Source: CAYVQZ01 sp964453435 (GTDB taxonomy: Bacteria > Abyssobacteria > SURF-5). Taken from it: 64,000 nucleotides of DNA. Where the stretch lies: the NCBI GenBank assembly GCA_964453435.1, contig CAYVQZ010000004.1:49641-113640 (forward strand), in the 5' to 3' direction. Position numbers and translations under genes: made by a program. The notes under the pieces are model-generated. The model ran no database searches. It was not told the origin of the DNA and saw nothing but the letters and a program-made list of their open reading frames with translations. Of this stretch, positions 35,433 through 44,853 are shown in pieces. Numbering within the stretch: position 1 is the first letter of the stretch; every line of letters starts with the position of its first letter.

Positions 35433-36671
35433 ATGAAACGACGCGTTGTTGTGACGGGCGCAGGTGTGATTTCCCCCGTGGGCAATTCCATCGATGTGTT
35501 TTGGGAGTCTCTCATAAACGGTCACTCGGGCACGAGGCCGCTACGATATTTCGACACGACGCTGTACCCCTCGAAGGTTGCGGGGACGGTTGAAGATTTC
35601 AGCGTGGAAGACTATACCACTTCCAAAGACGTCAAACGGTTGGACAAGTTTGCCCATTTCGGTTTTGCCGCGAGCAAAATGGCGCTCGAACATTCGGCGA
35701 TCGACCTGAACTCGGTCGACCTCGCCCGATTCGGAGTACTCATCGGCTCGGGTGTCGGCGGGTTGACGGTCATAGAGCAGCAACACCTTGTTTTCCTTGA
35801 AAAAGGCCCCAGGCGTATCACCCCGTTTTTCATTCCCATGCTTATCATTAACATGGCTTCCGGAATCGTCGCCATGGAGTACGGCCTCAAAGGCCCGAAC
35901 ACGGCCGTGAGCACCGCTTGCGCGACGGGCACGCACGCAATCGGGGACGCGTACCGCATCATCGAGCGCGACGAGGCGGACCTTATGATTGCCGGTGGGT
36001 GCGAAGCGGCGCTGACACCCGTGGGATTCGGCGGATTCTGTGCGATGCGCGCATTGAGCACCGCCCGCAATGATCAACCGGAGCGCGCGAGCAGGCCGTT
36101 TGACCGGACGCGCGATGGGTTCGTCATGGGTGAGGGTGCCGGAGTCATCCTGCTCGAGGAGATGGAGCACGCGTGCGCGAGGGGCGCCGATATTCTGGGA
36201 GAGATTGTCGGATACGGCATGTCGGCGGATGCGTATCACATCACTGCTCCTTCGCCGGACGGGGACGGGGCGGCGCGTTCAATTGAGGCCGCGCTGCGGA
36301 ACGCGTGTTCTCCGGAGCGCGTCACATATATCAACGCCCACGGCACGTCGACCCCCTTGAACGACAAACTGGAAACGGACGCGATAAAGAAGGTTTTCGG
36401 CGAACACGCCCGGAAGCTGGCGATTAGTTCGACGAAATCGCATATGGGCCATCTGCTTGGCGCCGCAGGCGGCGTTGAAGCGGTTGCGACGCTTCTGACA
36501 ATTCAACGAGGCATTATTCCACCCACCATAAATTATGAGGAGCCCGATCCCGAGTGCGATCTCGACTATGTTCCCAATATCGCTCGCGAAGCGAACGTGG
36601 GTTACGCTTTGAGCAACTCATTCGGATTCGGCGGAACCAATGCAACCCTTGTCTTCAAGAAATTCGAATAA
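35433..36671 (+). CDS. fabF: 3-oxoacyl-ACP synthase II
   Basis: 412 aa thiolase-fold condensing enzyme. Catalytic Cys163 in STACATGTHAIG, His in NAHGTSTPLND and the second His in KSHMGHLLGAAGG. GFGGTNATLVF at the C-terminus is standard. Elongates acyl-ACP with malonyl-ACP. Its end overlaps the predicted rnc start by 32 bases. Confidence 0.97.
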   Translation: MKRRVVVTGAGVISPVGNSIDVFWESLINGHSGTRPLRYFDTTLYPSKVAGTVEDFSVEDYTTSKDVKRLDKFAHFGFAASKMALEHSAIDLNSVDLARFGVLIGSGVGGLTVIEQQHLVFLEKGPRRITPFFIPMLIINMASGIVAMEYGLKGPNTAVSTACATGTHAIGDAYRIIERDEADLMIAGGCEAALTPVGFGGFCAMRALSTARNDQPERASRPFDRTRDGFVMGEGAGVILLEEMEHACARGADILGEIVGYGMSADAYHITAPSPDGDGAARSIEAALRNACSPERVTYINAHGTSTPLNDKLETDAIKKVFGEHARKLAISSTKSHMGHLLGAAGGVEAVATLLTIQRGIIPPTINYEEPDPECDLDYVPNIAREANVGYALSNSFGFGGTNATLVFKKFE

Positions 36672-37395
36672 CCGGAAAATCGCAAAGGTCCTATCACCGG
36701 CAAGACGGAAAGCGCTGAAGGAGCTCGAGAAAACCTTACACGTTCGATTTCGGCGCCTCGCCAAGCTCGATCAAGCTCTTTCGCATTCCTCGTATGTAAA
36801 CGAACTGTCGGAACCCAGAGCCGACAACTACGAAAAGCTTGAATTTCTCGGCGATGCCGTTCTCGAGCTCGTGGTCAGTCACATACTGTTTGAAAACTAC
36901 CCGACGTATTACGAGGGGCAGCTCACGAAGCTTCGGGCGGCGGTCGTGAGCAAAACGACTCTTGCAGCCGTTGCGAAAAAACTCGGCATTGCCCCGTTTA
37001 TCCGGCTTGGCAGGGGAGAAGAATCCGGTGGAGGCCGCAGGCGGAACTCGCTGCTTGCCGATGCGATGGAGGCCATCATCGGCGCCATATATCTCGATGG
37101 CGGACTGAAGACGGCCCGCGAGTTTGTGCTGCGCCACTTCAGCGAGGAGATCGAGAGTCTCGATCATGACCAACATAAGATGGACTTCAAGTCCATGCTT
37201 CAGGAGATAACCCAGTCTCGATTTCAAACCCTGCCGCGATATGTCGTTCTGGCCGAGTCCGGACCCCCTCACGACCGCATGTACGAAGTTCTGCTCACCA
37301 TCAAGGATGAGCCGTATGGAGTCGGCCGCGGCAGAAACAAGAAAGAGGCCCAGCAAAACGCTGCACGGGACGCCCTGCAGAAACTGAAGACATAA
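36640..37395 (+). CDS. rnc: Ribonuclease III
   Basis: 251 aa. The RNase III signature LEFLGDAVLELVVSH and a downstream LLADAMEAIIGAIYLDGG give the metal-binding acidic residues; the last 70 residues are a double-stranded RNA-binding domain (MLQEITQSRFQ...AQQNAARDALQKL). The start within fabF (ATG, behind GGCGGA) adds about 28 basic residues ahead of the usual N-terminus, so a later non-ATG start is possible. Processes rRNA and other dsRNA. Confidence 0.94.
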   Translation: MQPLSSRNSNNRKIAKVLSPARRKALKELEKTLHVRFRRLAKLDQALSHSSYVNELSEPRADNYEKLEFLGDAVLELVVSHILFENYPTYYEGQLTKLRAAVVSKTTLAAVAKKLGIAPFIRLGRGEESGGGRRRNSLLADAMEAIIGAIYLDGGLKTAREFVLRHFSEEIESLDHDQHKMDFKSMLQEITQSRFQTLPRYVVLAESGPPHDRMYEVLLTIKDEPYGVGRGRNKKEAQQNAARDALQKLKT

Positions 37396-37422
37396 GTCGC
37401 CACACATCCCCTCGGAGCCAGA

Positions 37423-38580
37423 ATGATGGAATATTTTTTGACCGAGAAGCAAGAACAAATTCGCGCGCTCGCAAGGAAAATCGCGCTGGAGAAGGTCATG
37501 CCGGTTCGGGCGCGGCTGGACGAAGCGTCTGAATTTCCGAGGGAAATCCTCCAGGAACTCGGGAAGGCGAACCTGTCCGGCATTTTCATTCCGGAGGCGT
37601 ATGGCGGCACGGGAGATGGCTGCCTCGGGCTGTGCCTGGCTATCGAGGAGATCGCGCGGGTATGCGCGGGCGTGTGCACGACGTATGCCGCAACGGCTCT
37701 GGGTTCGTTCCCGCTCCTTGTTGCGGGGAGCGAGGAACAGAAGGAGAAGTATCTGCCGAAGATCGCTTCCGGAGAAGCTCTGGCTGCATTCGGATTAACC
37801 GAGGCGAATGCGGGAAGCGATGCGGGCGCCATTGAAACCAGCGCCGTGAGCGACGGCGATGACTACGTGTTGAACGGGCGCAAGCAGTGGATTACGAATG
37901 CGGGCGAGGCGGATGTATACACGATATTCGCGATGACCGACCGGAGTCGCGGGAGCCGGGGCGCAACGGCGCTCATCGTTGAAAAAGACACGCCCGGCAT
38001 GACCTTCGGCCGGAAGGAAAACAAGATGGGTATCCGCGCCTCTCTCCAGCGCGAGATATTCTTTGAGAACTGCCGGGTGCCGAAGCACAATGCGCTCGGT
38101 CGCGAAGGCATGGGATTTATGGTTGCCATGAAGACACTCGACAGCACGAGACCCGGTATCGGCGCCCTCTCGGTGGGGCTGGCGCAGGGGGCATTCGACG
38201 AAGCCATCGCATATGCGCGCGAGCGTCGGCAATTCGGGAACACCATAGCGTCGTTTCAAGCGATTCAGCATATGCTTGCCGACATGGCCACCCACATCGA
38301 GGCCGCGCGCGCGCTCGTGTACTCGACCGCCCGAATGGTCGACGCGGGCATCTCGAATGTCTCACGGGAGTCCGCCATGGCCAAAGTGTTCGCCTCCGAC
38401 ATGGCGATGCGCGTGACGACCGACGCCGTGCAGATTCTCGGCGGATACGGCTATATGAAAGAGTATCCGGTCGAGAAGATGATGCGGGACGCAAAAATCA
38501 CCCAGATATACGAAGGAACCAACCAAATCCAGCGGAACGTCATCGCGCGCCACCTCATCCGCGAGAGCGCCGCAAAGTAG
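37423..38580 (+). CDS. Acyl-CoA dehydrogenase
   Basis: 385 aa, FAD flavoenzyme of fatty-acid beta-oxidation type. FGLTEANAGSDAGA and WITNAG in the middle domain, RERRQFGNTIASFQAIQHML and GGYGYMKEYPVEKMMRDAK in the last domain, and the catalytic-base Glu in IYEGTNQIQRNV are all present; closest in motif to short-chain (butyryl-type) enzymes. It closes a biosynthetic fab operon, 27 bases after rnc. An ETF gene is not in the window. ATG start behind GGAG. Confidence 0.92.
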   Translation: MMEYFLTEKQEQIRALARKIALEKVMPVRARLDEASEFPREILQELGKANLSGIFIPEAYGGTGDGCLGLCLAIEEIARVCAGVCTTYAATALGSFPLLVAGSEEQKEKYLPKIASGEALAAFGLTEANAGSDAGAIETSAVSDGDDYVLNGRKQWITNAGEADVYTIFAMTDRSRGSRGATALIVEKDTPGMTFGRKENKMGIRASLQREIFFENCRVPKHNALGREGMGFMVAMKTLDSTRPGIGALSVGLAQGAFDEAIAYARERRQFGNTIASFQAIQHMLADMATHIEAARALVYSTARMVDAGISNVSRESAMAKVFASDMAMRVTTDAVQILGGYGYMKEYPVEKMMRDAKITQIYEGTNQIQRNVIARHLIRESAAK

Positions 38581-38639
38581 CCCCGTCGCCGCCCGATTTC
38601 TTTCTGCGAAAAACCGTTTCTTCCCCCTCCGAGCCTGTC

Positions 38640-38830
38640 TGGCGATTCGCCGACGCCCCCTCCGGGGACAGTGGGTGTGTCCGATAATTCCACTGGGTGG
38701 TCTTCTGCGCTTGGCAATTATCGGACAGTTCCACAGTGCGCGTGGCCCGCGGTTGGTGATCCGGGTTATTGGGGGGACACCAATGCGGCATGGTGTCCCC
38801 CAATAACCTTTCCGCCGGGCAATCGCGAGA
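38640..38830. repeat. Palindromic repeat mosaic
   Basis: Two inverted repeats: TGTCCGATAATT...AATTATCGGACA (about 38672-38728) and GGTTATTGGGGGGACACC with its complement (38764-38808). The AATTATCGGAC module also stands near 14140, 1660 and 54900. The block fills the spacer between convergent genes. Confidence 0.78.
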
Positions 38831-38896
38831 CGGACTTTTTCTCCGCTCAGGCGACGAGGTCGATGCATCGTTCGCGCCCGGCGCGTGGCGCATTGT

Positions 38897-39583
38897 TCAG
38901 TGTTGCACGTCCGTGTTGATGACCTTGTCGGGAGAAAAGTCGGGTGAGCGGAAGAAATCGATGATGCTCCGCTCATTCTGCTCCACTTCGCGCGCGCGCG
39001 CGGCGACCTCGGGCGCCACCTCGTGAGGGATGCTGAGAACGCCGTGCTGGTCGGCATGCAGAAGGTCGCCGGGACGTATGGTGAGTCCTCCCACGGCAAC
39101 CGGTTTGCCGAACTCCACAATATGCTCGTACGCATGAGAGGGGATCACGTGCGCTGCGAAGAAGTGGAAGCCCATGGCGCGCACTTCGTCCAAGTCCCTC
39201 ACACCCCCGTTCGTTATCGTGCCGACACAGCCGAGAGCTTTGTGGATGGTGGCATTGACCTCGCCCCACATGGAGCCGACGGCCGGAGGTTCGTCGAGGT
39301 CGCGGACAACGACCACACGCGGCGCGGGGGTCGCAAGAATGTGCTTCCACATTTCCTGGCTCAGGCCCTTCTGCTCTTCTTTGGCGGGCTCGTTCGCGCG
39401 CATCGCGCAGGTGACGGCGTAGCCGACCATCGGTTTGAGTTCCGGGAAGACGCATTTAATTTCGGGGGTCATGAACCCGACGTTCCTTGGTCGCACGTTG
39501 AACGTCTCGATTGCGTTCGAAATAGTCGGCGTTGTGAACTTGCGAAGCTCCTCTATCTGGGCGGGTGACAATGGGTCCGGCAT
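38897..39583 (-). CDS. RraA-family aldolase-like protein
   Basis: 228 aa. SMWGEVNATIHKALGCVGTI followed by TNGGVRDLDEVRAMGF is the RraA/4-hydroxy-4-methyl-2-oxoglutarate aldolase core, with the Arg and Asp of the metal site in GGVRD. GDLLHADQHGVLSIP is also typical. Many members cleave or dehydrate keto acids from sugar acid or aromatic breakdown. The GPH symporter gene lies 15 bases upstream on the same strand, which points to uptake and breakdown of a sugar acid. ATG behind GGAGAG. Confidence 0.85.
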   Translation of the reverse strand: MPDPLSPAQIEELRKFTTPTISNAIETFNVRPRNVGFMTPEIKCVFPELKPMVGYAVTCAMRANEPAKEEQKGLSQEMWKHILATPAPRVVVVRDLDEPPAVGSMWGEVNATIHKALGCVGTITNGGVRDLDEVRAMGFHFFAAHVIPSHAYEHIVEFGKPVAVGGLTIRPGDLLHADQHGVLSIPHEVAPEVAARAREVEQNERSIIDFFRSPDFSPDKVINTDVQH

Positions 39584-39598
39584 GGTCGCTCTCCTTTC

Positions 39599-40960
39599 TC
39601 ACTCTTTATCCTGCATTTCCGTTATCTTTCTCACGATTTCCTCGTGCACCTTTTTTGTGATCGGGAACTTCAGGAATATGAGTATCCCGAGAATGAGGAA
39701 GACGCTCGGAATGGGGCCGAACAGCAGGCGGATGCCCAGAAGCGCGCGCTCGGTTTGCTCGACATTCGGGAGGTACCCGAACCATTGGAGCAGGGGGCCG
39801 ACGAGCAGCAACGCGCCCCCGATGGCGGCCTTGCGGATGAGAGTCCAGATTCCGTAATATGCTCCCTCGCGTCGTTCGCCGACCCGCAACTGGTCCCACT
39901 CGATGATGTCGGGCACGATGGAGCCCGATATCAGCCAGAGCGCGATGTTAAATGCGCCGGCAACGACCATCGCGATGCCGAAAATCACGTAGTCGGTTTG
40001 CTTGAGCGCCAGTATCAACCACAGAAGCGCCGCGTATACGAGCATGGTCACGATGTACGCGGCCTTTTTGCCCGTCCGGTTCACAACCCGTATCCACAGG
40101 GGGATGGAGGCGAAGACTCCGACGAAAAAGGCCGTGAAAAAAAGCCACTCCCATTGCTCCATGCGGAACCAGTATTTTATGAGATACCGAATAACGGCGA
40201 TGTTGGTGTAGTTCGCGATCGCCGTGCAGGTTGACGTCAGCACAAGAAGCACATAGGGGCGATTTCGGAGCGTTGTGAGGAGCGATTTTGTGAATGAGAG
40301 CCTCGAGGTCTTCGAGAGGGTCGGGTTTTCCCGCGTGCCGACGTATGTGAACAATGCCGACGCAACCGCCAGCACGGCCACGAACAGTCCGAGCAAAGAG
40401 TAGTCGCTTCGCCCCCGCACGAAGATTCCCGCCAGCGCAATCGGGGCCAGGACCGGCGCCATGGTCCCCAGGATATCGCCGAGTGTCGCGAACACCTGCT
40501 GATATGCGGAAAGCCGTGTTCGCTCGTCGTAGTCCAAGGTCAACTCGGGAGCGAGCGCAAAGTACGGAGTCTCCCAAACCGTTCGAAAGGTGAAAAACAG
40601 CAGAAACGATACGGTGAAGAAGACGGCGATGCCGCCGCCCGAGAGGTTCGCCGGAGGCGAGAAAACGAAGAAAAAGAAAAGCGCCGCCGGAATCGCTCCC
40701 ATTAATATGTACGGCCTGCGTCTGCCCCATTTCCACGGGGTGTGATCGGAGAGATAGCCGAGCAGCGGGTCGGTCACGGCGTCCCACGCCTGCGCAAGCC
40801 CGATTACGAGGCCCACCAGCGCCGGCGCCACCAGCACGTATTCGGTATAAAAGAACATGAGATGAACGCTGATCATTGTCGCCATCCCGTTCAATCCGAT
40901 CATGGATGCGCCGTAACTGACCAGCGTTTTGGCCGGCAATCGAGTCTTTTGATTGGTCAA
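39599..40960 (-). CDS. GPH-family sugar:cation symporter (MFS)
   Basis: 453 aa, 12 hydrophobic helices. TLVSYGASMIGLNGMATM, AWDAVTDPLLGYLSDHTPWK with WGRRRPYI, and VPDIIEWDQLRVGERREGAYYG are family marks. TTG start behind GGAGGAGG. It is co-transcribed with the RraA-like gene. Paralog of the transporter at 21864. Confidence 0.88.
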   Translation of the reverse strand: MTNQKTRLPAKTLVSYGASMIGLNGMATMISVHLMFFYTEYVLVAPALVGLVIGLAQAWDAVTDPLLGYLSDHTPWKWGRRRPYILMGAIPAALFFFFVFSPPANLSGGGIAVFFTVSFLLFFTFRTVWETPYFALAPELTLDYDERTRLSAYQQVFATLGDILGTMAPVLAPIALAGIFVRGRSDYSLLGLFVAVLAVASALFTYVGTRENPTLSKTSRLSFTKSLLTTLRNRPYVLLVLTSTCTAIANYTNIAVIRYLIKYWFRMEQWEWLFFTAFFVGVFASIPLWIRVVNRTGKKAAYIVTMLVYAALLWLILALKQTDYVIFGIAMVVAGAFNIALWLISGSIVPDIIEWDQLRVGERREGAYYGIWTLIRKAAIGGALLLVGPLLQWFGYLPNVEQTERALLGIRLLFGPIPSVFLILGILIFLKFPITKKVHEEIVRKITEMQDKE

Positions 40961-41090
40961 AACAACCTCCTCCGGGTGCGATGCAATCTCTTTTGGCCGC
41001 CACAGGCGATAAAATTTCCGAAGGCTGGCACAAATCGTGCACGCATTCTACATTTCAGGCGCAATTGCGTCAAATGATTTTTTCTGCGAA

Positions 41091-41124
41091 CACCTGTGGG
41101 CGGCGCCAGGATATCGCACAGGTG
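41091..41124. promoter_or_regulatory. Inverted repeat upstream of HEAT/HD-GYP genes
   Basis: CACCTGTG (41091-41098) and CACAGGTG (41117-41124) are exact complements with an 18-base centre, between two divergent transcription units. It could be an operator. Apart from this, 40961-41232 holds nothing recognised. Confidence 0.35.
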
Positions 41125-41232
41125 AGAATTTGTAAGTCATTGAAGTTTCAAAAGATAAGGAATCTCTCCTCATTGAAATAAAGGGTCGCTCGGTGTATCT
41201 GTCCGGGCTCGCACTATGGAACCGGTGAAGGC

Positions 41233-43443
41233 ATGGAACCGCTTTCCATAACAGAAAATCGCTCAAAAACGAACGGCCAGGCCGACGTTGCCGTATTTTT
41301 GAAATCTCTCGTCAAGGCAAAAAAAGACCTGTCGCTGTATCCGCCAACCAATCCCGTTGTTACCGAGTCGGTCAATAACCTCATTCATCTCCTCAAAGAA
41401 ACCTTTGTCTCATGGGGGACGATTGAAATCCTGGTCGGAAAGGAGGGCCTGTTTGTGAACGGGGCCGACGCGACCCGAGCATGTTCCGGGGCCGAGGATT
41501 TCTGTCTCCTGCTTTACAAACGGGGTCTGCGGCGGCTGACTCTAAACGTGAAAATCTCGCGCGATGAGATGAGAGGGCTTCTCGAAATACTCAACATGAA
41601 GGTCGAAGACATCGCCGGGCGTGGCGGAATAGAGAAATTGATGCGAGAGCTGGGGATAACGAGCGCGTATGCCGAGGGCGCGTCGGAATTGACGATTATA
41701 GACGCAGCGGGCCTGGAGGCCGACGCTGATTTTCTCGGCGATTTAAAGGGATTGAACGAGGGCGAGGTCGAGCAGTTGCGCAGCCCCGAGAGCTTCAGCC
41801 GGACATTTATCCGGGCGGCCGAGGGAGACGTCGCAACGCTGAAGCGGCTCAAGAGTATTTTGGGAAACCCCCAGCTCCTCTCGAAGCTCCTTGAAAAGTT
41901 TGCGATTCAAATAAGGACGAGTGACAGGCAGCAGGACCCGGCGAAGCGGGTGGAAAATCTGCTGAAAATATTGAGGTCGATAGGGACCGCCATCGTTGCT
42001 GTCCCCTCGCAGGACGAACGCTTGCGCTACATGCAGAATCTCGCCATCTCGGTCCTGGGCCTGTCGGCGGAAGTCCGAAAGGAACTGGTCATTCACGGGC
42101 TCGTTCCGAACCTCGTTTTGACACGCGTTGAATCCGACATCTTAAGCCGGTTCCCCGTCTCGGACCTCGCTTCCGCGCTGCTGCAAAATTTTGTGGTGAG
42201 CGGCGTCGTCTCCGTCATGCAGAGTTACTTCAGGAACCTTGATTTTGCTCAGGTCGACAGGCTCGCCCTGGTGGATGCATTGAGGGCGGGGCTGGCGGAG
42301 AACGGGATGCTCGATGCCGAGACCGACTCATTTCTTTCTGAGGAAGAGACGCCGGCGGAAGCCCCGACGGCGCGGGGGGAAGATGCAGACGATGTTTCGG
42401 GAGAGTCGGTTCCCGAAATCGAAGGATATCCTGCCGAGAAGATATTGTTTCGAAAAGGGGAACGGATAGCATCGCTGCGTTCGCTTGTCGAGGAGTTCGA
42501 AGCCCCGATCGAGGATGTCATGCTCATACCCTTGCTGGAATTGATGCGACACGAGGAGGTTCCGGCGAACCACAAAGAGCTTGTCGCCCAGGCGAAGTCG
42601 TACATGGCGCATTTTCTGGAAAAGGAAGATTATGAAAACGCCGCGCTTCTTATCCGGGGTTTGCAGGCCGAGTGGAAGGAGAAGAAGCGCTTCTTCTCGC
42701 AGGCGCAAATCGATCCGTTGAAAGCCGCAATCGATGAATTTCTCAGTGAAGAGAACATCAGGAAACTCATAGATAAGTTTCGGGAGATTAACAAGGAGCA
42801 TCCGTGCTTTGAAAAACTCGTGCGATATTTCGATACGCTGGGGGGTCCGGCGATACGAGCGCTGATTCAGGCTCTCGAAGACGAAGAGTCCCGTCACGTC
42901 AGGCTGCTCATCTGTGAGGCTGTGGCGATGATCGGCGACAAGAGCATGCCCGAGGTGATTCGAATAATAGACCACCCAACGTGGTACGTCGTCCGCAACG
43001 CCATTTCCATTCTTGGGCAGACGGGGCGCCCGGACAGCGTTCCCTCGCTTCGCAAGGCGCTCGCTCACAGCGATATCCGCGTCAGGAGAGAGGTCCTGAA
43101 GGCGCTTGCGTCAATACGGAGCGGCGAGGCCATCGAGGTTCTCTGTTCAAGCCTCAGGGAAGACGACATGGAAATGTGCAGGGCCGCTCTCGGATGGATT
43201 GCAACCATCGAAACGGAGCGGGCGGCCCCCGCAGTGAAGCGGCTTCTCGAGGGCAGGAAGATATGGAAGAGGGACATTGATTTCCTGAAGCGTGCCATAG
43301 AGATTCTCGGAAACGGACCACCTGAAGAGGTCACAGATTTCCTTCGAGGACTCGCTCAGACGAAAAGCTTTTTTCGCAGAAAGAAAGCATCGACAATCAG
43401 GAGCGCCGCGCACGCGGCGCTGCGACGCATGACCGGAGAATAG
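41233..43443 (+). CDS. HEAT-repeat protein with N-terminal domain shared with HD-GYP neighbour
   Basis: 736 aa, soluble. Residues about 15-155 (KAKKDLSLYPPTNPVVTESV...TIEILVGKEGLFVNG...LRRLTLNVKISRDEMRGLLE) correspond to the N-terminal domain of the next gene product. A helical middle part follows, with an acidic linker near 370-390 (SEEETPAEAPTARGEDADD). The C-terminal third is a HEAT solenoid (YFDTLGGPAIRALIQALEDE, IIDHPTWYVVRNAISILG, HSDIRVRREVLKALASI). The stop is 5 bases from the HD-GYP start, so the two are made together. A scaffold partner for the phosphodiesterase is likely; nothing catalytic is seen. Confidence 0.7.
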   Translation: MEPLSITENRSKTNGQADVAVFLKSLVKAKKDLSLYPPTNPVVTESVNNLIHLLKETFVSWGTIEILVGKEGLFVNGADATRACSGAEDFCLLLYKRGLRRLTLNVKISRDEMRGLLEILNMKVEDIAGRGGIEKLMRELGITSAYAEGASELTIIDAAGLEADADFLGDLKGLNEGEVEQLRSPESFSRTFIRAAEGDVATLKRLKSILGNPQLLSKLLEKFAIQIRTSDRQQDPAKRVENLLKILRSIGTAIVAVPSQDERLRYMQNLAISVLGLSAEVRKELVIHGLVPNLVLTRVESDILSRFPVSDLASALLQNFVVSGVVSVMQSYFRNLDFAQVDRLALVDALRAGLAENGMLDAETDSFLSEEETPAEAPTARGEDADDVSGESVPEIEGYPAEKILFRKGERIASLRSLVEEFEAPIEDVMLIPLLELMRHEEVPANHKELVAQAKSYMAHFLEKEDYENAALLIRGLQAEWKEKKRFFSQAQIDPLKAAIDEFLSEENIRKLIDKFREINKEHPCFEKLVRYFDTLGGPAIRALIQALEDEESRHVRLLICEAVAMIGDKSMPEVIRIIDHPTWYVVRNAISILGQTGRPDSVPSLRKALAHSDIRVRREVLKALASIRSGEAIEVLCSSLREDDMEMCRAALGWIATIETERAAPAVKRLLEGRKIWKRDIDFLKRAIEILGNGPPEEVTDFLRGLAQTKSFFRRKKASTIRSAAHAALRRMTGE

Positions 43444-43448
43444 GTTGC

Positions 43449-44804
43449 ATGGCCGAGCACGACAGTTTCATCCAGTCGGCGCGCGAGATTCTCGCGCGGA
43501 TGGTTGCCGTGGGGAAGAATGTCTCCGTGTATCCGGCGGGACATCCCATGGTGTTGGGGCCGGCGGAAGATATCTGCGAAATCCTGAAAACGATTTCTTT
43601 CCGCCGGGAGCGCATTACCTTTCACATTGTGGATTCCGAGATTTACATCGAGCAGCGCCTGCTGCGTGAAGAGAGCCTCAAGTATTCCGAATTCATCAAG
43701 ACGCTCAGCGGTCGCGGCATCAACAGTTTGACCTTCGAGGTGAACGCGGCCGCCGAATCGATTGCGGGATTTTTCTCTCTTGTGAACAGAACTTTGCTGT
43801 CGGAAGAGGAGCTGCTGGCGCGAATGCGCGAGGAAGGGATTACCGAAATCCGATTCGAAAGCTTGGTCAGCCTCGATTTGGCCGAGACCAATTGCGAGAT
43901 TGAGGATGGAGAAGAACCGGCGCAGGCTTTGAGGACCTCATATGACCAAGCGCTCAAGTGTATGCAATCGCTCGAGCAGGATGTGCTCGCGAACAGGCCG
44001 GTCGATGTGGAGGGTCTGGGGGCCGTGGTCGCCGGCCTTGTGGAGGATTTCCTGCACAATAACGACGCGCTGCTGAGTATTCTGAACATAAAGAACTACA
44101 GCGAATACCTCTTCCATCACTCGGTCAACGTAGCCATTATGTCGCTTCTCCTCGCGAGCAAGCTGGGCCTCAGCGCCGAGTTCATGAAAGCGGTGGGCCT
44201 TGCGGGTCTGCTGCACGATATCGGAAAACTGAAGGTGCCCCGAGAGATCACGAATAAGGCCGGGATGTTGACCGATGACGAATGGCTGGTCATGAAACGC
44301 CATCCAATCGACGGCGCGCAGATATTGATGCGAAATGAGAGCCTGGGTGAAATCCCTGTCCTGGCTGCGCTGGAACATCATGCATGCTATGACCTGAGCG
44401 GCTATCCCACCTTGAAAGGCAAGGAACGCCCGCATGTAATTTCGCGAATCGTAAATGTAACGGATGTATATGAAGCCCTGACCGCGCGACGCAGCTATCG
44501 GGTGGCGCAGGAACTGACTCGGGCGATGCGCTTTCTGATCGAGGGAGCAGGCAAGCAGTTCGACCCCATGGTGGTGAAACTTCTGGTCAACACCATCGGC
44601 GCGTTCCCGCCCGGGAGCAAAGTAAAACTGAAGTCAGGCGACCTTGCCGTGGTTGTCGAGCCGAACGAGGACCAGCCGTTCTTTCCGAAGGTCCGGCTTG
44701 CGTCGGCCGGCTCCACAGACTCGGCCGACTCTCCCCTCACAAATATCGCCGAAGCCCCGGACCGGTATGCCGTTGTCGGTGTTGCCGATTCCCCCGAAAT
44801 TTGA
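43449..44804 (+). CDS. HD-GYP phosphodiesterase
   Basis: 451 aa. Residues 1-150 are the domain shared with the upstream protein (VAVGKNVSVYPAGHPMVLGP...ITFHIVDSEIYIEQ...INSLTFEVNAAAESIAGFF). The HD-GYP domain begins near 215: YLFHHSVNVAIMSLLL, LLHDIGKLKVP with His256-Asp257, KRHPIDGAQIL, EHHACYDLSGYP with Gly-Tyr-Pro 318-320, and VNVTDVYEALTARRSYR. These enzymes hydrolyse cyclic di-GMP or cyclic GMP-AMP with metal ions. No transmembrane part, so a cytosolic signalling protein. The sensing role probably rests with the N-terminal domain. Confidence 0.88.
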   Translation: MAEHDSFIQSAREILARMVAVGKNVSVYPAGHPMVLGPAEDICEILKTISFRRERITFHIVDSEIYIEQRLLREESLKYSEFIKTLSGRGINSLTFEVNAAAESIAGFFSLVNRTLLSEEELLARMREEGITEIRFESLVSLDLAETNCEIEDGEEPAQALRTSYDQALKCMQSLEQDVLANRPVDVEGLGAVVAGLVEDFLHNNDALLSILNIKNYSEYLFHHSVNVAIMSLLLASKLGLSAEFMKAVGLAGLLHDIGKLKVPREITNKAGMLTDDEWLVMKRHPIDGAQILMRNESLGEIPVLAALEHHACYDLSGYPTLKGKERPHVISRIVNVTDVYEALTARRSYRVAQELTRAMRFLIEGAGKQFDPMVVKLLVNTIGAFPPGSKVKLKSGDLAVVVEPNEDQPFFPKVRLASAGSTDSADSPLTNIAEAPDRYAVVGVADSPEI

Positions 44805-44853
44805 CAAACTCAATAACGACATCCATGGTTCGATATCGGGGGAGGTGGGTTTC

